Source: Clostridiales bacterium
Lineage (GTDB): Bacteria > Bacillota > Clostridia > TANB77 > CAG-508
DNA: 19,429 bases
Direction: 5' to 3'
Assembly (NCBI GenBank): GCA_004554705.1
Contig: SFKS01000019.1
Span: 1 to 19,429 of the forward strand
A program made the translations under genes and the position numbers. Positions 13,101-19,391 of this stretch are shown here, piece by piece; the stretch's first letter is position 1, and every line of letters starts with the position of its first letter. The notes under the pieces are model-generated. The model had not been told where the DNA came from and did not search any database. It was given only the letters and a program-made list of their open reading frames with translations.

Positions 13101-13616
13101 TTATTCCTCCTTAAAATCTTTTACAATAAAATTGTAAGTATCTTCTGCACATTTTAAAGGATTGTTAAATATTTGACTGCCACTAAACCTAATCACTTCA
13201 TATCCTGCCATTTTTAAGTCAAATTCTCTTTCATTATCTCTTTTTACTTGTTCTTTTGTTTTTTGATGAAATTCATATCCATCACATTCAATTATAATTT
13301 TTCTGCCCGTATTAAATTTATTTACATATTCATCCTCCTGATATAAGAAATCTGCAAAATACTTTTTGTCTTCTATTTGTATTGGAGCTTGTGAAAATAA
13401 TAATATATTCTCTTTATTTTCTTGCATTATATATAAATCAAAAGCTGTTATAAATATTTGTTCTATTGGACTTTTTATTTCTTCATATAATATTGTTGGA
13501 TAAAATTCTTGATTTATTAACGGTATTAGCATTAATTGTTGTACCTTCTTTGGAGCATTCAAAAAATCTTGTAAATACATTTCTGTCAGGTCATATAATT
13601 TATTTATATCTCTCAT
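13101..13616 (-). CDS. DUF559-like (Vsr-related) nuclease
   Basis: A 171-aa protein. The N-terminal 45 residues are helical. The catalytic part runs from SPIEQIF (49-55, Glu52) through FADFLY (87-92, Asp89) and KIIIECDGYEFHQ (106-118, Glu110, Asp112, His117), then RDNEREFDLKMAGYEVIRFS (126-145). This is the DUF559/Vsr subset of the PD-(D/E)xK fold, with a DF-core and IECDG strand. Role is inferred as a phage recombination or anti-host nuclease. A terminator hairpin lies directly before its ribosome binding site, so its supply of transcript needs read-through or antitermination. Confidence 0.75.
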   Translation of the reverse strand: MRDINKLYDLTEMYLQDFLNAPKKVQQLMLIPLINQEFYPTILYEEIKSPIEQIFITAFDLYIMQENKENILLFSQAPIQIEDKKYFADFLYQEDEYVNKFNTGRKIIIECDGYEFHQKTKEQVKRDNEREFDLKMAGYEVIRFSGSQIFNNPLKCAEDTYNFIVKDFKEE

Positions 13617-13634
13617 TTATTTTTCTCCTTTCGT

Positions 13635-13668
13635 AAAAATCAGAGGTTAAGTTTGTGCCTAACCTCTG
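13635..13668 (-). terminator. Intrinsic terminator between HNH pseudogene and DUF559 gene
   Basis: On the - strand CAGAGGTTA (13668-13660) pairs perfectly with TAACCTCTG (13649-13641), followed by ATTTTTAC (13640-13633). It contains the stop codon of the pseudogene. It splits the early run and would need antitermination for the downstream replication genes. Confidence 0.65.
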
Positions 13669-13914
13669 TTGCTATTTTTAATTTTTATTTCTCCAGTATG
13701 TATTTTTGTATGGCATATTCTACATACTTCTATTAAATTTTCTTCTGTGTCATTTCCTCCAGAGCCTTTTGTTTTTATATGGTGTTTTTCTGTTTGTCCT
13801 CTTTTACCACATATTTCACATATTCCGTTTTTTATCTTGCAAAAGTTTTTTATTTTTTATTCTTTTTTCTTTAGGTACTGGGTTAAATGAATTACTTAGG
13901 TCTGTTATTATCAT
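13659..13914 (-). pseudogene. HNH endonuclease gene split by a +1 frameshift at an A6 run
   Basis: ATG 13914-13912 overlaps the upstream stop as ATGA and reads MIITDLSNSFNPVPKEKRIK and NKKLLQDKKRNM before stopping. Removing one A from the run of six near 13836-13841 continues as NGICEICGKRGQTEKHHIKT, KGSGGNDTEENLIEV, then CRICHTKIHTGEIKIKN and TAG 13661-13659. This is a compact HNH domain: CxxC, HH, Asn-Leu-Ile and CxxCHxxIH. The joined product is about 84 aa, near the length of typical short phage HNH proteins. The frame could be rescued by slippage at the A6 run or by correcting a sequencing error. As written the nuclease part has no start of its own. Confidence 0.75.
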
Positions 13915-14444
13915 TTTGCATCCCAGCTTTCTATTAAACTATCTAGCTCTGATTTTGACATTGTTTCAATGTCGAGTTGTTTACATTCTTGTACAATTAA
14001 ATCTATTAGTCTACTCATTTCTGCTGTGTTATAAGTACTAGAACCATAATATGCTAATATGTTTGTATATCCTTCTAACTTACTCTTTGTTGTTTCACAT
14101 ACCCAACCTAAACCATTTTTTGTCCATGCTTCAATAAATCTATCTACTGCTTCATTTTTTACTGGTATTACCTCATATACTCCAATATTTCTTATTGCAT
14201 CTTTATATATAATGTCTTTTGGAATATTTACTTTTTCTTCAAGCTTAGAAATTAATACCCACATATATGCATTTGCATCCAGACTGCGTTTATTTCTGTA
14301 TTTCTTTATCTCAACAGACAACTTGTCCTCTTTTAATTCTTCAAGGCTAGAAATGCATTCTCGTTCGTTTAGGACTAATAAAATTTTCGGCTTCTGTGTT
14401 TTGTAGTCTATTGATATATCTTCTATTGTTCCTACACTTTTCAT
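13911..14444 (-). CDS. NinB-like recombination protein
   Basis: A 177-aa protein with a strand-rich N-terminus (MKSVGTIEDISIDYKTQK, then PKILLVLN), then KYRNKRSLDANAYMWVLISK (48-67) and AIRNIGVYEVIPVKNEAVDR (83-102). FIEAWTKNGLGWVCET and SKLEGYTNILAYYGSSTYNT, followed by AEMSRLIDLIVQECKQL, complete it. RSLDANAYxWVL plus YYGSSTYxTxxMSRLI are hallmarks of proteins annotated NinB-like in Firmicute phages, related to the lambda Orf recombination mediator. It lies beside SSB and the annealing protein, which fits a recombination role. The NinB link is by recognition, and fold-level support should be checked. Confidence 0.65.
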   Translation of the reverse strand: MKSVGTIEDISIDYKTQKPKILLVLNERECISSLEELKEDKLSVEIKKYRNKRSLDANAYMWVLISKLEEKVNIPKDIIYKDAIRNIGVYEVIPVKNEAVDRFIEAWTKNGLGWVCETTKSKLEGYTNILAYYGSSTYNTAEMSRLIDLIVQECKQLDIETMSKSELDSLIESWDAK

Positions 14445-14459
14445 ATATTACCTCCAAAA

Positions 14460-14855
14460 TCAGAAAGGTAATTCGTCCGTACTGTTGTAAAAATTACCAC
14501 TTTCTGTTTCTTCTGTTGTTGCATTGCCATCTTCCTTCTTGCTGTCTGCAAAATAAACTTCTTCTGCAACTACCTCTGTTATATAATGTTTAACTTTATT
14601 TTCATCTTCCCAATTTCTTGTTTGAAGTCTTCCAACTACACCAACTTGTTGTCCTTTTTTAAAATATTTACTACAAAACTCTGCTGTTTTGCTCCAAGCA
14701 ATAATGTTTATAAAATCAGCTTGTCTCTCTTCTCCTTCTTTTGCAAACCTTCTGTTTACTGCTAAACTAAAGCTTGCTACCATTGTGTTGGTTGTTTGTG
14801 TGTATCTTATTTCTGGATTGGCTGTTAGCCTCCCCAATAAAACTACCTTATTCAT
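14460..14855 (-). CDS. ssb: Single-stranded DNA-binding protein
   Basis: A 131-aa SSB. MNKVVLLGRLTANPEIRYTQ at the start and ASFSLAVNRRF, FINIIAWSKTAEF and VGVVGRLQTRNWEDENKVK make the OB fold (about 1-105). The C-terminal acidic tip reads STDELPF, close to the canonical DDDIPF that recruits host partner proteins. ATG 14855-14853 is preceded by AAAGGAT at 6 bases; an in-frame TTG eight codons upstream is rejected as a start. It sits between the annealing protein and the NinB-like gene, as in many phage recombination modules. Confidence 0.92.
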   Translation of the reverse strand: MNKVVLLGRLTANPEIRYTQTTNTMVASFSLAVNRRFAKEGEERQADFINIIAWSKTAEFCSKYFKKGQQVGVVGRLQTRNWEDENKVKHYITEVVAEEVYFADSKKEDGNATTEETESGNFYNSTDELPF

Positions 14856-14859
14856 AAAA

Positions 14860-15381
14860 TTATCCTTTCTTGTAAACAAATACTCGTTTACCTTTATTAT
14901 TTTTTATTGCTAAGCCTGTTATCTCTTTGTTTGTTATTTCAATTGCTTCAACATAAAACTTTGTTTTTGTTGTTTTCTTGTTTTGCTTGTCTTCTAAAAT
15001 AAAATTTGCTTCATTTTTTGCATCCATAATTGGTACATATATAAATGGTGCTGTATATAATTCTCTGCCTATTCCCCAATTGAAGCCCGCTCTTTTAAAG
15101 CTATCACTTGCCAACCCTTTTTCCTTTTCTGTAAAGCTTTCTGTTCCTGTATCTTCTTTGCCTATCCATTGCTTTTTATCTTCATCCCAAATTTCAATAA
15201 CGCAATTAGCATTATCTCTTGTATGTGTTCGTTGCCAATTCATTGGCCCTACTGTCTCATCTAAAATATCCATGTCAACTCTGGCATCTTTGTATAACAA
15301 TAAAGATAAGCCTTTTTCATTAATTTGAGATACTCTACAATCAATTTCTGTAGCTTTTAGATTTCTAAACTTATATTCCAT
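14860..15381 (-). CDS. Rad52/Sak-like single-strand annealing protein
   Basis: A 173-aa protein of the Rad52-type annealing family of phages. IDCRVSQINEKGLSLLLYKD (13-32) opens the core, ILDETVGPMNWQRTH (39-53) carries the family's LDExxGxxNW segment, and DTGTESFTEKEKGLASDSFK (77-96) then RAGFNWGIGRELYTAPF gives the conserved helix. It anneals complementary single strands in phage recombination with SSB, whose gene follows at 4 bp. The start has AGGAGG-like bases in front. A catalytic metal site is not expected. Confidence 0.75.
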   Translation of the reverse strand: MEYKFRNLKATEIDCRVSQINEKGLSLLLYKDARVDMDILDETVGPMNWQRTHTRDNANCVIEIWDEDKKQWIGKEDTGTESFTEKEKGLASDSFKRAGFNWGIGRELYTAPFIYVPIMDAKNEANFILEDKQNKKTTKTKFYVEAIEITNKEITGLAIKNNKGKRVFVYKKG

Positions 15382-15391
15382 ACTTGTCCTC

Positions 15392-15895
15392 CTATTTAAT
15401 TCTTAAACTCATTTTGTCATCTATTATTTTTGTTCCTGGTATAATTTCTCCTGTTGTTTTAAAATGGTTCTTGATAGCTGTTTTGTCTATTTTAGTTGTT
15501 ACTACTTCTTGCTTAAATTCACTAGGTATTTCATCCTCATTTTCTATTTCTACTGACATTGGGTTTTTGCTTACACTTAAAGCCCCTAATTCTGTTTGTA
15601 TTTTACTTAGACCTAATCTTTCCATGTTTTCTAATACATATTGCTTAAATTTCTCTAGCTTTGCTTCTCCTGTTTTTCTTGTATCTGCAATTCTTTTTTC
15701 TTCTGCTTTCATTGCCTCTATTAAAAGTTCTGTATTTCTTATGTAGCCTATAACATTTGCTCCTTTTGTTTGTAGCTCTTGTGCTATTTCAAAACCTAAT
15801 TCATTGTATTCCTCTTCCGTTATTTCTCCGTTTTCTGCTCTATCCATTAATTCTGCAAATTTATTTGTAATATTATAAAGTGTTAAATTACTCAC
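15392..15895 (-). CDS. Siphovirus Gp157-family protein
   Basis: A 167-aa protein with GTG start 15895-15893 after AAGGAAG. Helical N-terminus (LTLYNITNKFAELMDRAENG, then EITEEEYNE) leads into a coiled coil with KGANVIGYIRNTELLIEAMK and AEEKRIADTRKTGEAKLEKF, then GLSKIQTELGALSVSKNPMS (94-113) and a C-terminal DKTAIKNHFKTTGEIIPGTK. The order and length match the Gp157 family of streptococcal and other Gram-positive phages. It precedes the annealing gene, as it commonly does in recombination modules. Its molecular function is not settled. Confidence 0.85.
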   Translation of the reverse strand: MSNLTLYNITNKFAELMDRAENGEITEEEYNELGFEIAQELQTKGANVIGYIRNTELLIEAMKAEEKRIADTRKTGEAKLEKFKQYVLENMERLGLSKIQTELGALSVSKNPMSVEIENEDEIPSEFKQEVVTTKIDKTAIKNHFKTTGEIIPGTKIIDDKMSLRIK

Positions 15896-15961
15896 TTGAC
15901 ATCTTCCTTTCTTTTTGATAATATAAATATAGTTACATTTATTAATGAAACTTTTGTTGAA

Positions 15962-16450
15962 CTAGTTTTGATTTAGAGGTCTTACTAGTTCGCTTTTTAT
16001 TTTTGTTATCATTTTTGTTGTTAACTTATTTTTACTAAAAACATATTTTATTGGTAATCCCATTCTTAATCTGGTAAATATTGTTTGTACGTTTAACTCG
16101 AGTTTTCTACTCCATTCACTAACAGTGTGTGTTTCATTATTATAAGTTATAAAATGATTATTAGTTCTATTGTTTTGTTGCTCTTGTATTGTTATGAACC
16201 TACAATTATTGGGTTCATAATTTTTATTAAAATCAATTCTATCTAATGTATAAACTCCTCTTTTTGAATTATTTTTATATCCATTTTCAATAGCCCACTT
16301 ATAAAAACTTAAATAATCTTGTTCCCATTGTTTGCAAACTTTTATATTTCTTGCTCCATAATTTTTGTAATTTTTATTATTTGGATTATTACATCTATTT
16401 TTCATTTCAATCCATACTTTATAAAGTTTAGATTCTCTAGGTTTTTGCAT
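15962..16450 (-). CDS. Second putative homing endonuclease, paralogue of the gene at 8990-9463
   Basis: A 162-aa basic protein. YGARNI at 31-36, WEQDYLSFYKWAIENGY at 42-58, LDRIDF at 69-74 and NCRF at 82-85, then EQQNNRTNN, correspond in order to the YGGRGI, NGY, DRI, NCRW and EQNNNQRSN blocks of the other copy. The C-terminal HTH-like part (YNNETHTVSEWSRKLELNVQ) also aligns. It interrupts the early operon between Gp157 and a coiled-coil gene, with 66 bp to the former. AGGAGGAGTAAA precedes its ATG. Both copies probably arrived as independent endonuclease insertions. Confidence 0.65.
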   Translation of the reverse strand: MQKPRESKLYKVWIEMKNRCNNPNNKNYKNYGARNIKVCKQWEQDYLSFYKWAIENGYKNNSKRGVYTLDRIDFNKNYEPNNCRFITIQEQQNNRTNNHFITYNNETHTVSEWSRKLELNVQTIFTRLRMGLPIKYVFSKNKLTTKMITKIKSELVRPLNQN

Positions 16451-16462
16451 TTTACTCCTCCT

Positions 16463-16705
16463 TTATTTTATTTCTTTACATATCTCTTTAATTTTTGCCA
16501 AAATTACATCTGGTCTATCATAATCATTGCTTGTTGATAACTCTATTACTGCACTTACTAGCTTTGTTAATTCTCTGTTCTTTTCTAATAAAACTGTGTT
16601 ATTATGTGCTGTAACATCTTTTTCTTTTATTAGGTCTCTTTTTTGTCTTGCTAATTCTACTACTCTTGCATTTAATTCATCATAGTCTTTTCTTAAAATA
16701 AACAT
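16463..16705 (-). CDS. Small coiled-coil phage protein
   Basis: An 80-aa protein with a long helix (YDELNARVVELARQKRDLIK through NNTVLLEKNRELTKLVSAVI) and a short second helix at the C-terminus (DVILAKIKEICKEIK). The ATG 16705-16703 lies 8 bases after GGAGAG; a GTG three codons upstream overlaps that site and is rejected. No family is recognised. A structural or regulatory partner role through the coiled coil is possible. Confidence 0.6.
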   Translation of the reverse strand: MFILRKDYDELNARVVELARQKRDLIKEKDVTAHNNTVLLEKNRELTKLVSAVIELSTSNDYDRPDVILAKIKEICKEIK

Positions 16706-16723
16706 ATCTTTCACTCTCCTTTC

Positions 16724-16906
16724 CTAAAATGTTTCATTGATTCTTTTGTCTAGCCTGTCTAAAAATTTACAAAAACTTTTATATAAGTTAATCTTAAAAA
16801 CTTTGTAAAATATGTATTGTGTTAATATTCCTATTGTTATTGCTTGTACTAATCTTCCTAATACTACTAAACTGCATAACATTACATCTAACCAATAACT
16901 AATCAT
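16724..16906 (-). CDS. Small membrane protein
   Basis: A 60-aa protein, hydrophobic over about residues 4-38 (YWLDVMLCSLVVLGRLVQAI then TIGILTQYIFYKVF), consistent with one or two membrane helices, and basic at the end (KFLDRLDKRINETF). The ATG at 16906-16904 lies 8 bases after GGAG, and an in-frame GTG within that site is rejected, the same arrangement as in the next gene downstream. Early phage membrane proteins of this size often act in host modulation, but this one is not recognised. Confidence 0.55.
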   Translation of the reverse strand: MISYWLDVMLCSLVVLGRLVQAITIGILTQYIFYKVFKINLYKSFCKFLDRLDKRINETF

Positions 16907-16920
16907 TTGTTTCACTCCTT

Positions 16921-17205
16921 TTAAACTACTCTGTTCATTTCCAAATTTATTTTTCTTTTTTGGAAATCTACGTTTATTGTTTTACTTTTTGTCTTTTTTC
17001 TAATAGGTCTTATCTCTAAAATATCCTGATTTAATTGTTTTTGTATTTCAACAAATTCTTTAATGTCTTGTATGTCAAATCTGTAATCTCTTGTTCCAAC
17101 TTTAAAACATTTTAGCCCTTGTCTAATAAATTTATGTATTGTTCTATTGTCTTTCACTCTAAAATATTGTTTTGTTTCTTCTATTGTTAATAAGTTTTGC
17201 TCCAT
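16921..17205 (-). CDS. Excisionase-family HTH protein
   Basis: A 94-aa protein. The first 55 residues are a MerR/Xis-like helix-turn-helix: LLTIEETKQYFRV (5-17), RTIHKFIRQGLKCFKVGTRD (21-40) and YRFDIQDIKEFVE. A basic tail follows (IRPIRKKTKSKTINVDFQKR). Proteins of this type bend DNA, as excisionases or early regulators. It is the second gene of the lytic transcript after the Cro-like gene, with GGGAGG before ATG. It could assist the integrase in excision; that is inference. Confidence 0.7.
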   Translation of the reverse strand: MEQNLLTIEETKQYFRVKDNRTIHKFIRQGLKCFKVGTRDYRFDIQDIKEFVEIQKQLNQDILEIRPIRKKTKSKTINVDFQKRKINLEMNRVV

Positions 17206-17233
17206 TTCAACCTCCCTGTTCAGTATGTTGAGC

Positions 17234-17428
17234 TTAGTCTTTAAAAAAAATTGTTGCTATTTTTCTATTTAATGCATTTGCAATTCTTTGCATTGTAACA
17301 TTTGTTATTACTTCCAAGCTTCCATTCTCTAAACCTGATATCGTAGACCTTGACACTTCTGATTTTGCAGACAATTCTTCTTGTGTCAAGCCTTCTTTTA
17401 GCCTATATTCTTTAACTCTATTTTTCAA
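17234..17428 (-). CDS. Cro-like HTH repressor, TTG start
   Basis: A 64-aa HTH_3 protein: RVKEYRLKEGLTQEELSAKS (4-23), EVSRSTISGLENGS and NVTMQRIANALNRKIATIFF. Recognition helix residues SRSTISGLE are typical. The start is TTG 17428-17426, 6 bases after GGAGGTG; the longer frame to 17470 lacks a site and would read through the promoter. It is transcribed opposite to the CI-like gene from a shared operator region, the classical Cro position. It probably represses the lysogeny promoter and starts the lytic program. Confidence 0.8.
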   Translation of the reverse strand: MKNRVKEYRLKEGLTQEELSAKSEVSRSTISGLENGSLEVITNVTMQRIANALNRKIATIFFKD

Positions 17429-17450
17429 AATTAACACCTCCTGCTCAACT

Positions 17451-17546
17451 TGTTGTACACATATTATCACTTTATTTTCCGTTTGTCAAGTATGTTGTAC
17501 AAAGTTTTTTATTTTTTTATTGAATTTTTGTATGACTTGTTGTACA
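17451..17546. promoter_or_regulatory. Three-operator lysis-lysogeny switch
   Basis: TGTTGTACA occurs three times in direct orientation at 17451-17459, 17493-17501 and 17538-17546, spaced 42 and 45 bases (about four helical turns). Two copies extend to the palindrome TTGTACAA. The first lies at the start site of the leftward promoter, the second just upstream of its -35, and the third over the rightward -10. This is the layout of a lambda-like switch with competing repressors. Confidence 0.75.
17461..17489 (-). promoter_or_regulatory. Leftward early (lytic) promoter
   Basis: TTGACA (17489-17484) with TAATAT (17466-17461) at 17 bp; a GATAAT at 15 bp is an alternative -10. It drives the Cro-like gene and the early operon on the - strand. 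TGTTGTACA sites flank it on both sides. Confidence 0.7.
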
Positions 17547-17548
17547 AT
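17520..17548 (+). promoter_or_regulatory. Rightward repressor-maintenance promoter
   Basis: TTGAAT (17520-17525) and TACAAT (17543-17548) are 17 bp apart. The -10 overlaps the third TGTTGTACA site, so its use should depend on operator occupancy. It would drive the CI-like repressor and the integrase together. Confidence 0.55.
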
Positions 17549-17582
17549 ATAGTTGTATGAAAGGTTTGGAGGTTTTTTCAAA

Positions 17583-18239
17583 ATGTTTTTAGGAGATATT
17601 ATTTTAAATTATAGAAAAGAAAAAGGCATCTCTCAAAGAGATTTTGCCAAACAATGTAATATAAGTCATAGTTATATTGCTATGCTTGAAAAAAATATTG
17701 ATGCAAGGACAGGTAAGCCAATTTGCCCTACTTTAGAAACAATTAAAAATATTTCTATTGGTATGCGTATACCAATAGATGATTTATTAAAAATGTTAGA
17801 TGATGAGCAAAAATTTACTTTAGAAGCAATAAAAGAACCTATATATTATATGGCACCTGTTTACGGTAGAATTAGTGCAGGGCAACCTAATTGGGCTGAA
17901 GAGTGCATAGAAGGTAGATTACCTATTGACATTAATTTAATGAATATAATTAATCCAGAAGAATGTTTTTTCCTTCGTGTAAATGGAGAGAGTATGAATA
18001 AACTAATAAAAAATGGTGCTTATGCTCTTATTAGAAAAACAGATGTTGTTGATGATGGAGATATAGCTGTTGTTTTAGTAAATGGTTATGATGCTACATT
18101 AAAGGTGTTTAATAGACAAAGAGATTTTATTTTATTAGAACCTATGAGTACAGACCCTTCTTTTAAAACGCAAGTGTATGGAAAAGATACAGAAATAAAA
18201 GTAATAGGAAAATATATTGGTAAAATGGAGATGAAATAA
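17583..18239 (+). CDS. CI/LexA-type phage repressor with S24 autopeptidase domain
   Basis: A 218-aa repressor. The N-terminal HTH spans ILNYRKEKGISQRDFAKQCN (7-26) and ISHSYIAMLEK. The C-terminal S24 domain has the Ala99-Gly100 cleavage site in GRISAGQP, the nucleophile Ser137 in NGESMNK and the general base Lys174 in ATLKVF. RecA-stimulated self-cleavage on DNA damage is the known mode of this family. The ATG at 17583 follows GGAGG (17568-17572) at a slightly long 10-base gap; the longer frame from a TTG at 17553 would begin in the -10 region and is rejected. The stop shares one base with the integrase start (TAATG). Confidence 0.88.
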   Translation: MFLGDIILNYRKEKGISQRDFAKQCNISHSYIAMLEKNIDARTGKPICPTLETIKNISIGMRIPIDDLLKMLDDEQKFTLEAIKEPIYYMAPVYGRISAGQPNWAEECIEGRLPIDINLMNIINPEECFFLRVNGESMNKLIKNGAYALIRKTDVVDDGDIAVVLVNGYDATLKVFNRQRDFILLEPMSTDPSFKTQVYGKDTEIKVIGKYIGKMEMK

Positions 18240-19309
18240 TGGCAGGATATAAAAGAGAAGTAAGAGCTGGAGTATGGAGATTAGAGTATCAAGTCGATGG
18301 GGAAAAGTTTTCTCAAAATGTGAAAGCCAAAAATGATAAAGAAGCCAATAAAATACTAGCTTTATTTATTGCAGAAGTTGAAAACGGTAAATATAGAAAA
18401 GACACAGGTATGACTTTTACAGAGTTAGCTCAATTATTTATTGATAAATACGCAACTGATAATTTATCTCCTACAACATTAAGAGATTATAAAAACAGAT
18501 TAAATAAATATATTTGTAAAGAAATTGGAACTACTAAAATAACTAAGCTTAAAAGACTTCAAATTCAAGAATTAGCTAACAAATTGGTTAAAGAATATAA
18601 TTTGTCGTCTAAGACTGCAAAAAACGATATAGCCCTAATCTCGTCGATATTAAATAAGGGTATTGAATGGGATTACTTAGATTATAATGTTGCTGATAAA
18701 ATATCTATACCAAAAAATTTTGAAAAGCAAAAAAAGAAAGTAGTATTATATTCTTATGATGAAATAAAAACATTTTTAGAGAAATTAGAGCAACTGGAAG
18801 ATAAAGAGCTACAAATTGCAATATATACTTCATTTTACACAGGAGCTAGACGAGGCGAGGTAATGGCTTTAACTTTTAATGATTTTAACTTTAAGCGATG
18901 TAGTATTGATTTTAATAAAAATAAAGTTTCTGTAAAAGGTGGAACTAAAGAAAAAGATATTAAAAACAGTAAAAATAGGTTGTTCTATGTTCCTAAAGTA
19001 TATATAAATAAAGTAGAAGAATATTATAAACAATTAGGAAAACCAAAAAAAGAAACAAAATTATTTAAAATGCATCCTGACACATTCTCAAAAGAATTTA
19101 AAGAGTTTTTAAGTGATAATAATTTAAGAAATATAAACTTAAAAGATTTAAGAGCATTAAATGAAAGTATTCTAGTAAATAAGGGATTAGATGTAGTAAG
19201 TGTTGCAAAAAGATTAGGACATTTGCCTTCTACTGCAACAAATTATTATTTAGACCAAATACCTGAAGAAGATAAAAAAGCAAGCGAAATTTTAGAAAAC
19301 TTGTTTTAA
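18239..19309 (+). CDS. int: Tyrosine-family phage integrase
   Basis: A 356-aa tyrosine recombinase. An N-terminal arm-binding part (VRAGVWRLEYQVDGEKFSQN onward) is followed by a SAM-like core-binding domain (about 58-160) and the catalytic domain (about 165-350). Catalytic residues: Arg204 in TGARRGE, Lys242/245 in the beta hairpin KDIKNSK, Arg305 in LKDLR, His328 in RLGH and Tyr337. The usual His of the HxxR box is Lys302 here (KDLR), a rare substitution. The start overlaps the repressor stop, so both are made from one transcript. The gene lies 80 bp from a tRNA gene, the expected attachment target. Confidence 0.9.
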   Translation: MAGYKREVRAGVWRLEYQVDGEKFSQNVKAKNDKEANKILALFIAEVENGKYRKDTGMTFTELAQLFIDKYATDNLSPTTLRDYKNRLNKYICKEIGTTKITKLKRLQIQELANKLVKEYNLSSKTAKNDIALISSILNKGIEWDYLDYNVADKISIPKNFEKQKKKVVLYSYDEIKTFLEKLEQLEDKELQIAIYTSFYTGARRGEVMALTFNDFNFKRCSIDFNKNKVSVKGGTKEKDIKNSKNRLFYVPKVYINKVEEYYKQLGKPKKETKLFKMHPDTFSKEFKEFLSDNNLRNINLKDLRALNESILVNKGLDVVSVAKRLGHLPSTATNYYLDQIPEEDKKASEILENLF

Positions 19310-19323
19310 TTTTTGTACTCTCG

Positions 19324-19342
19324 TTCGCCTAGATTTCGCCTA
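19324..19342. repeat. Two direct TTCGCCTA repeats near int, possible arm-type sites
   Basis: TTCGCCTA occurs at 19324-19331 and 19335-19342, 11 bp apart, which is one helical turn on the same face. Both are more GC-rich than the surroundings and lie between int and the attachment region. Arm-type integrase sites occur as such direct repeats; that role is inferred. Confidence 0.45.
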
Positions 19343-19345
19343 AAC

Positions 19346-19388
19346 AAAAAAAAATAGGTTTCAGCAAATTGCTGAAACCCTTTGTTTT
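19346..19388. terminator. Bidirectional terminator between int and the tRNA gene
   Basis: GGTTTCAGCA (19357-19366) pairs with TGCTGAAACC (19370-19379), a perfect 10-bp stem with loop AAT. An A9 run on its left (19346-19354) becomes a T tract for - strand transcripts from the tRNA, and CTTTGTTTT on the right serves + strand transcripts from int. Confidence 0.8.
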
Positions 19389-19391
19389 ACT

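Noticed and set aside
13706..14041. Open + strand frame opposite the HNH pseudogene and NinB-like gene
   Set aside because: The - strand frames show family motifs. The + strand product is Phe/Leu-rich with no motif and no ribosome binding site.
14978..15328. Long + strand frame opposite the annealing protein
   Set aside because: It is the antisense of a well-conserved recombination gene and has no initiation signal.
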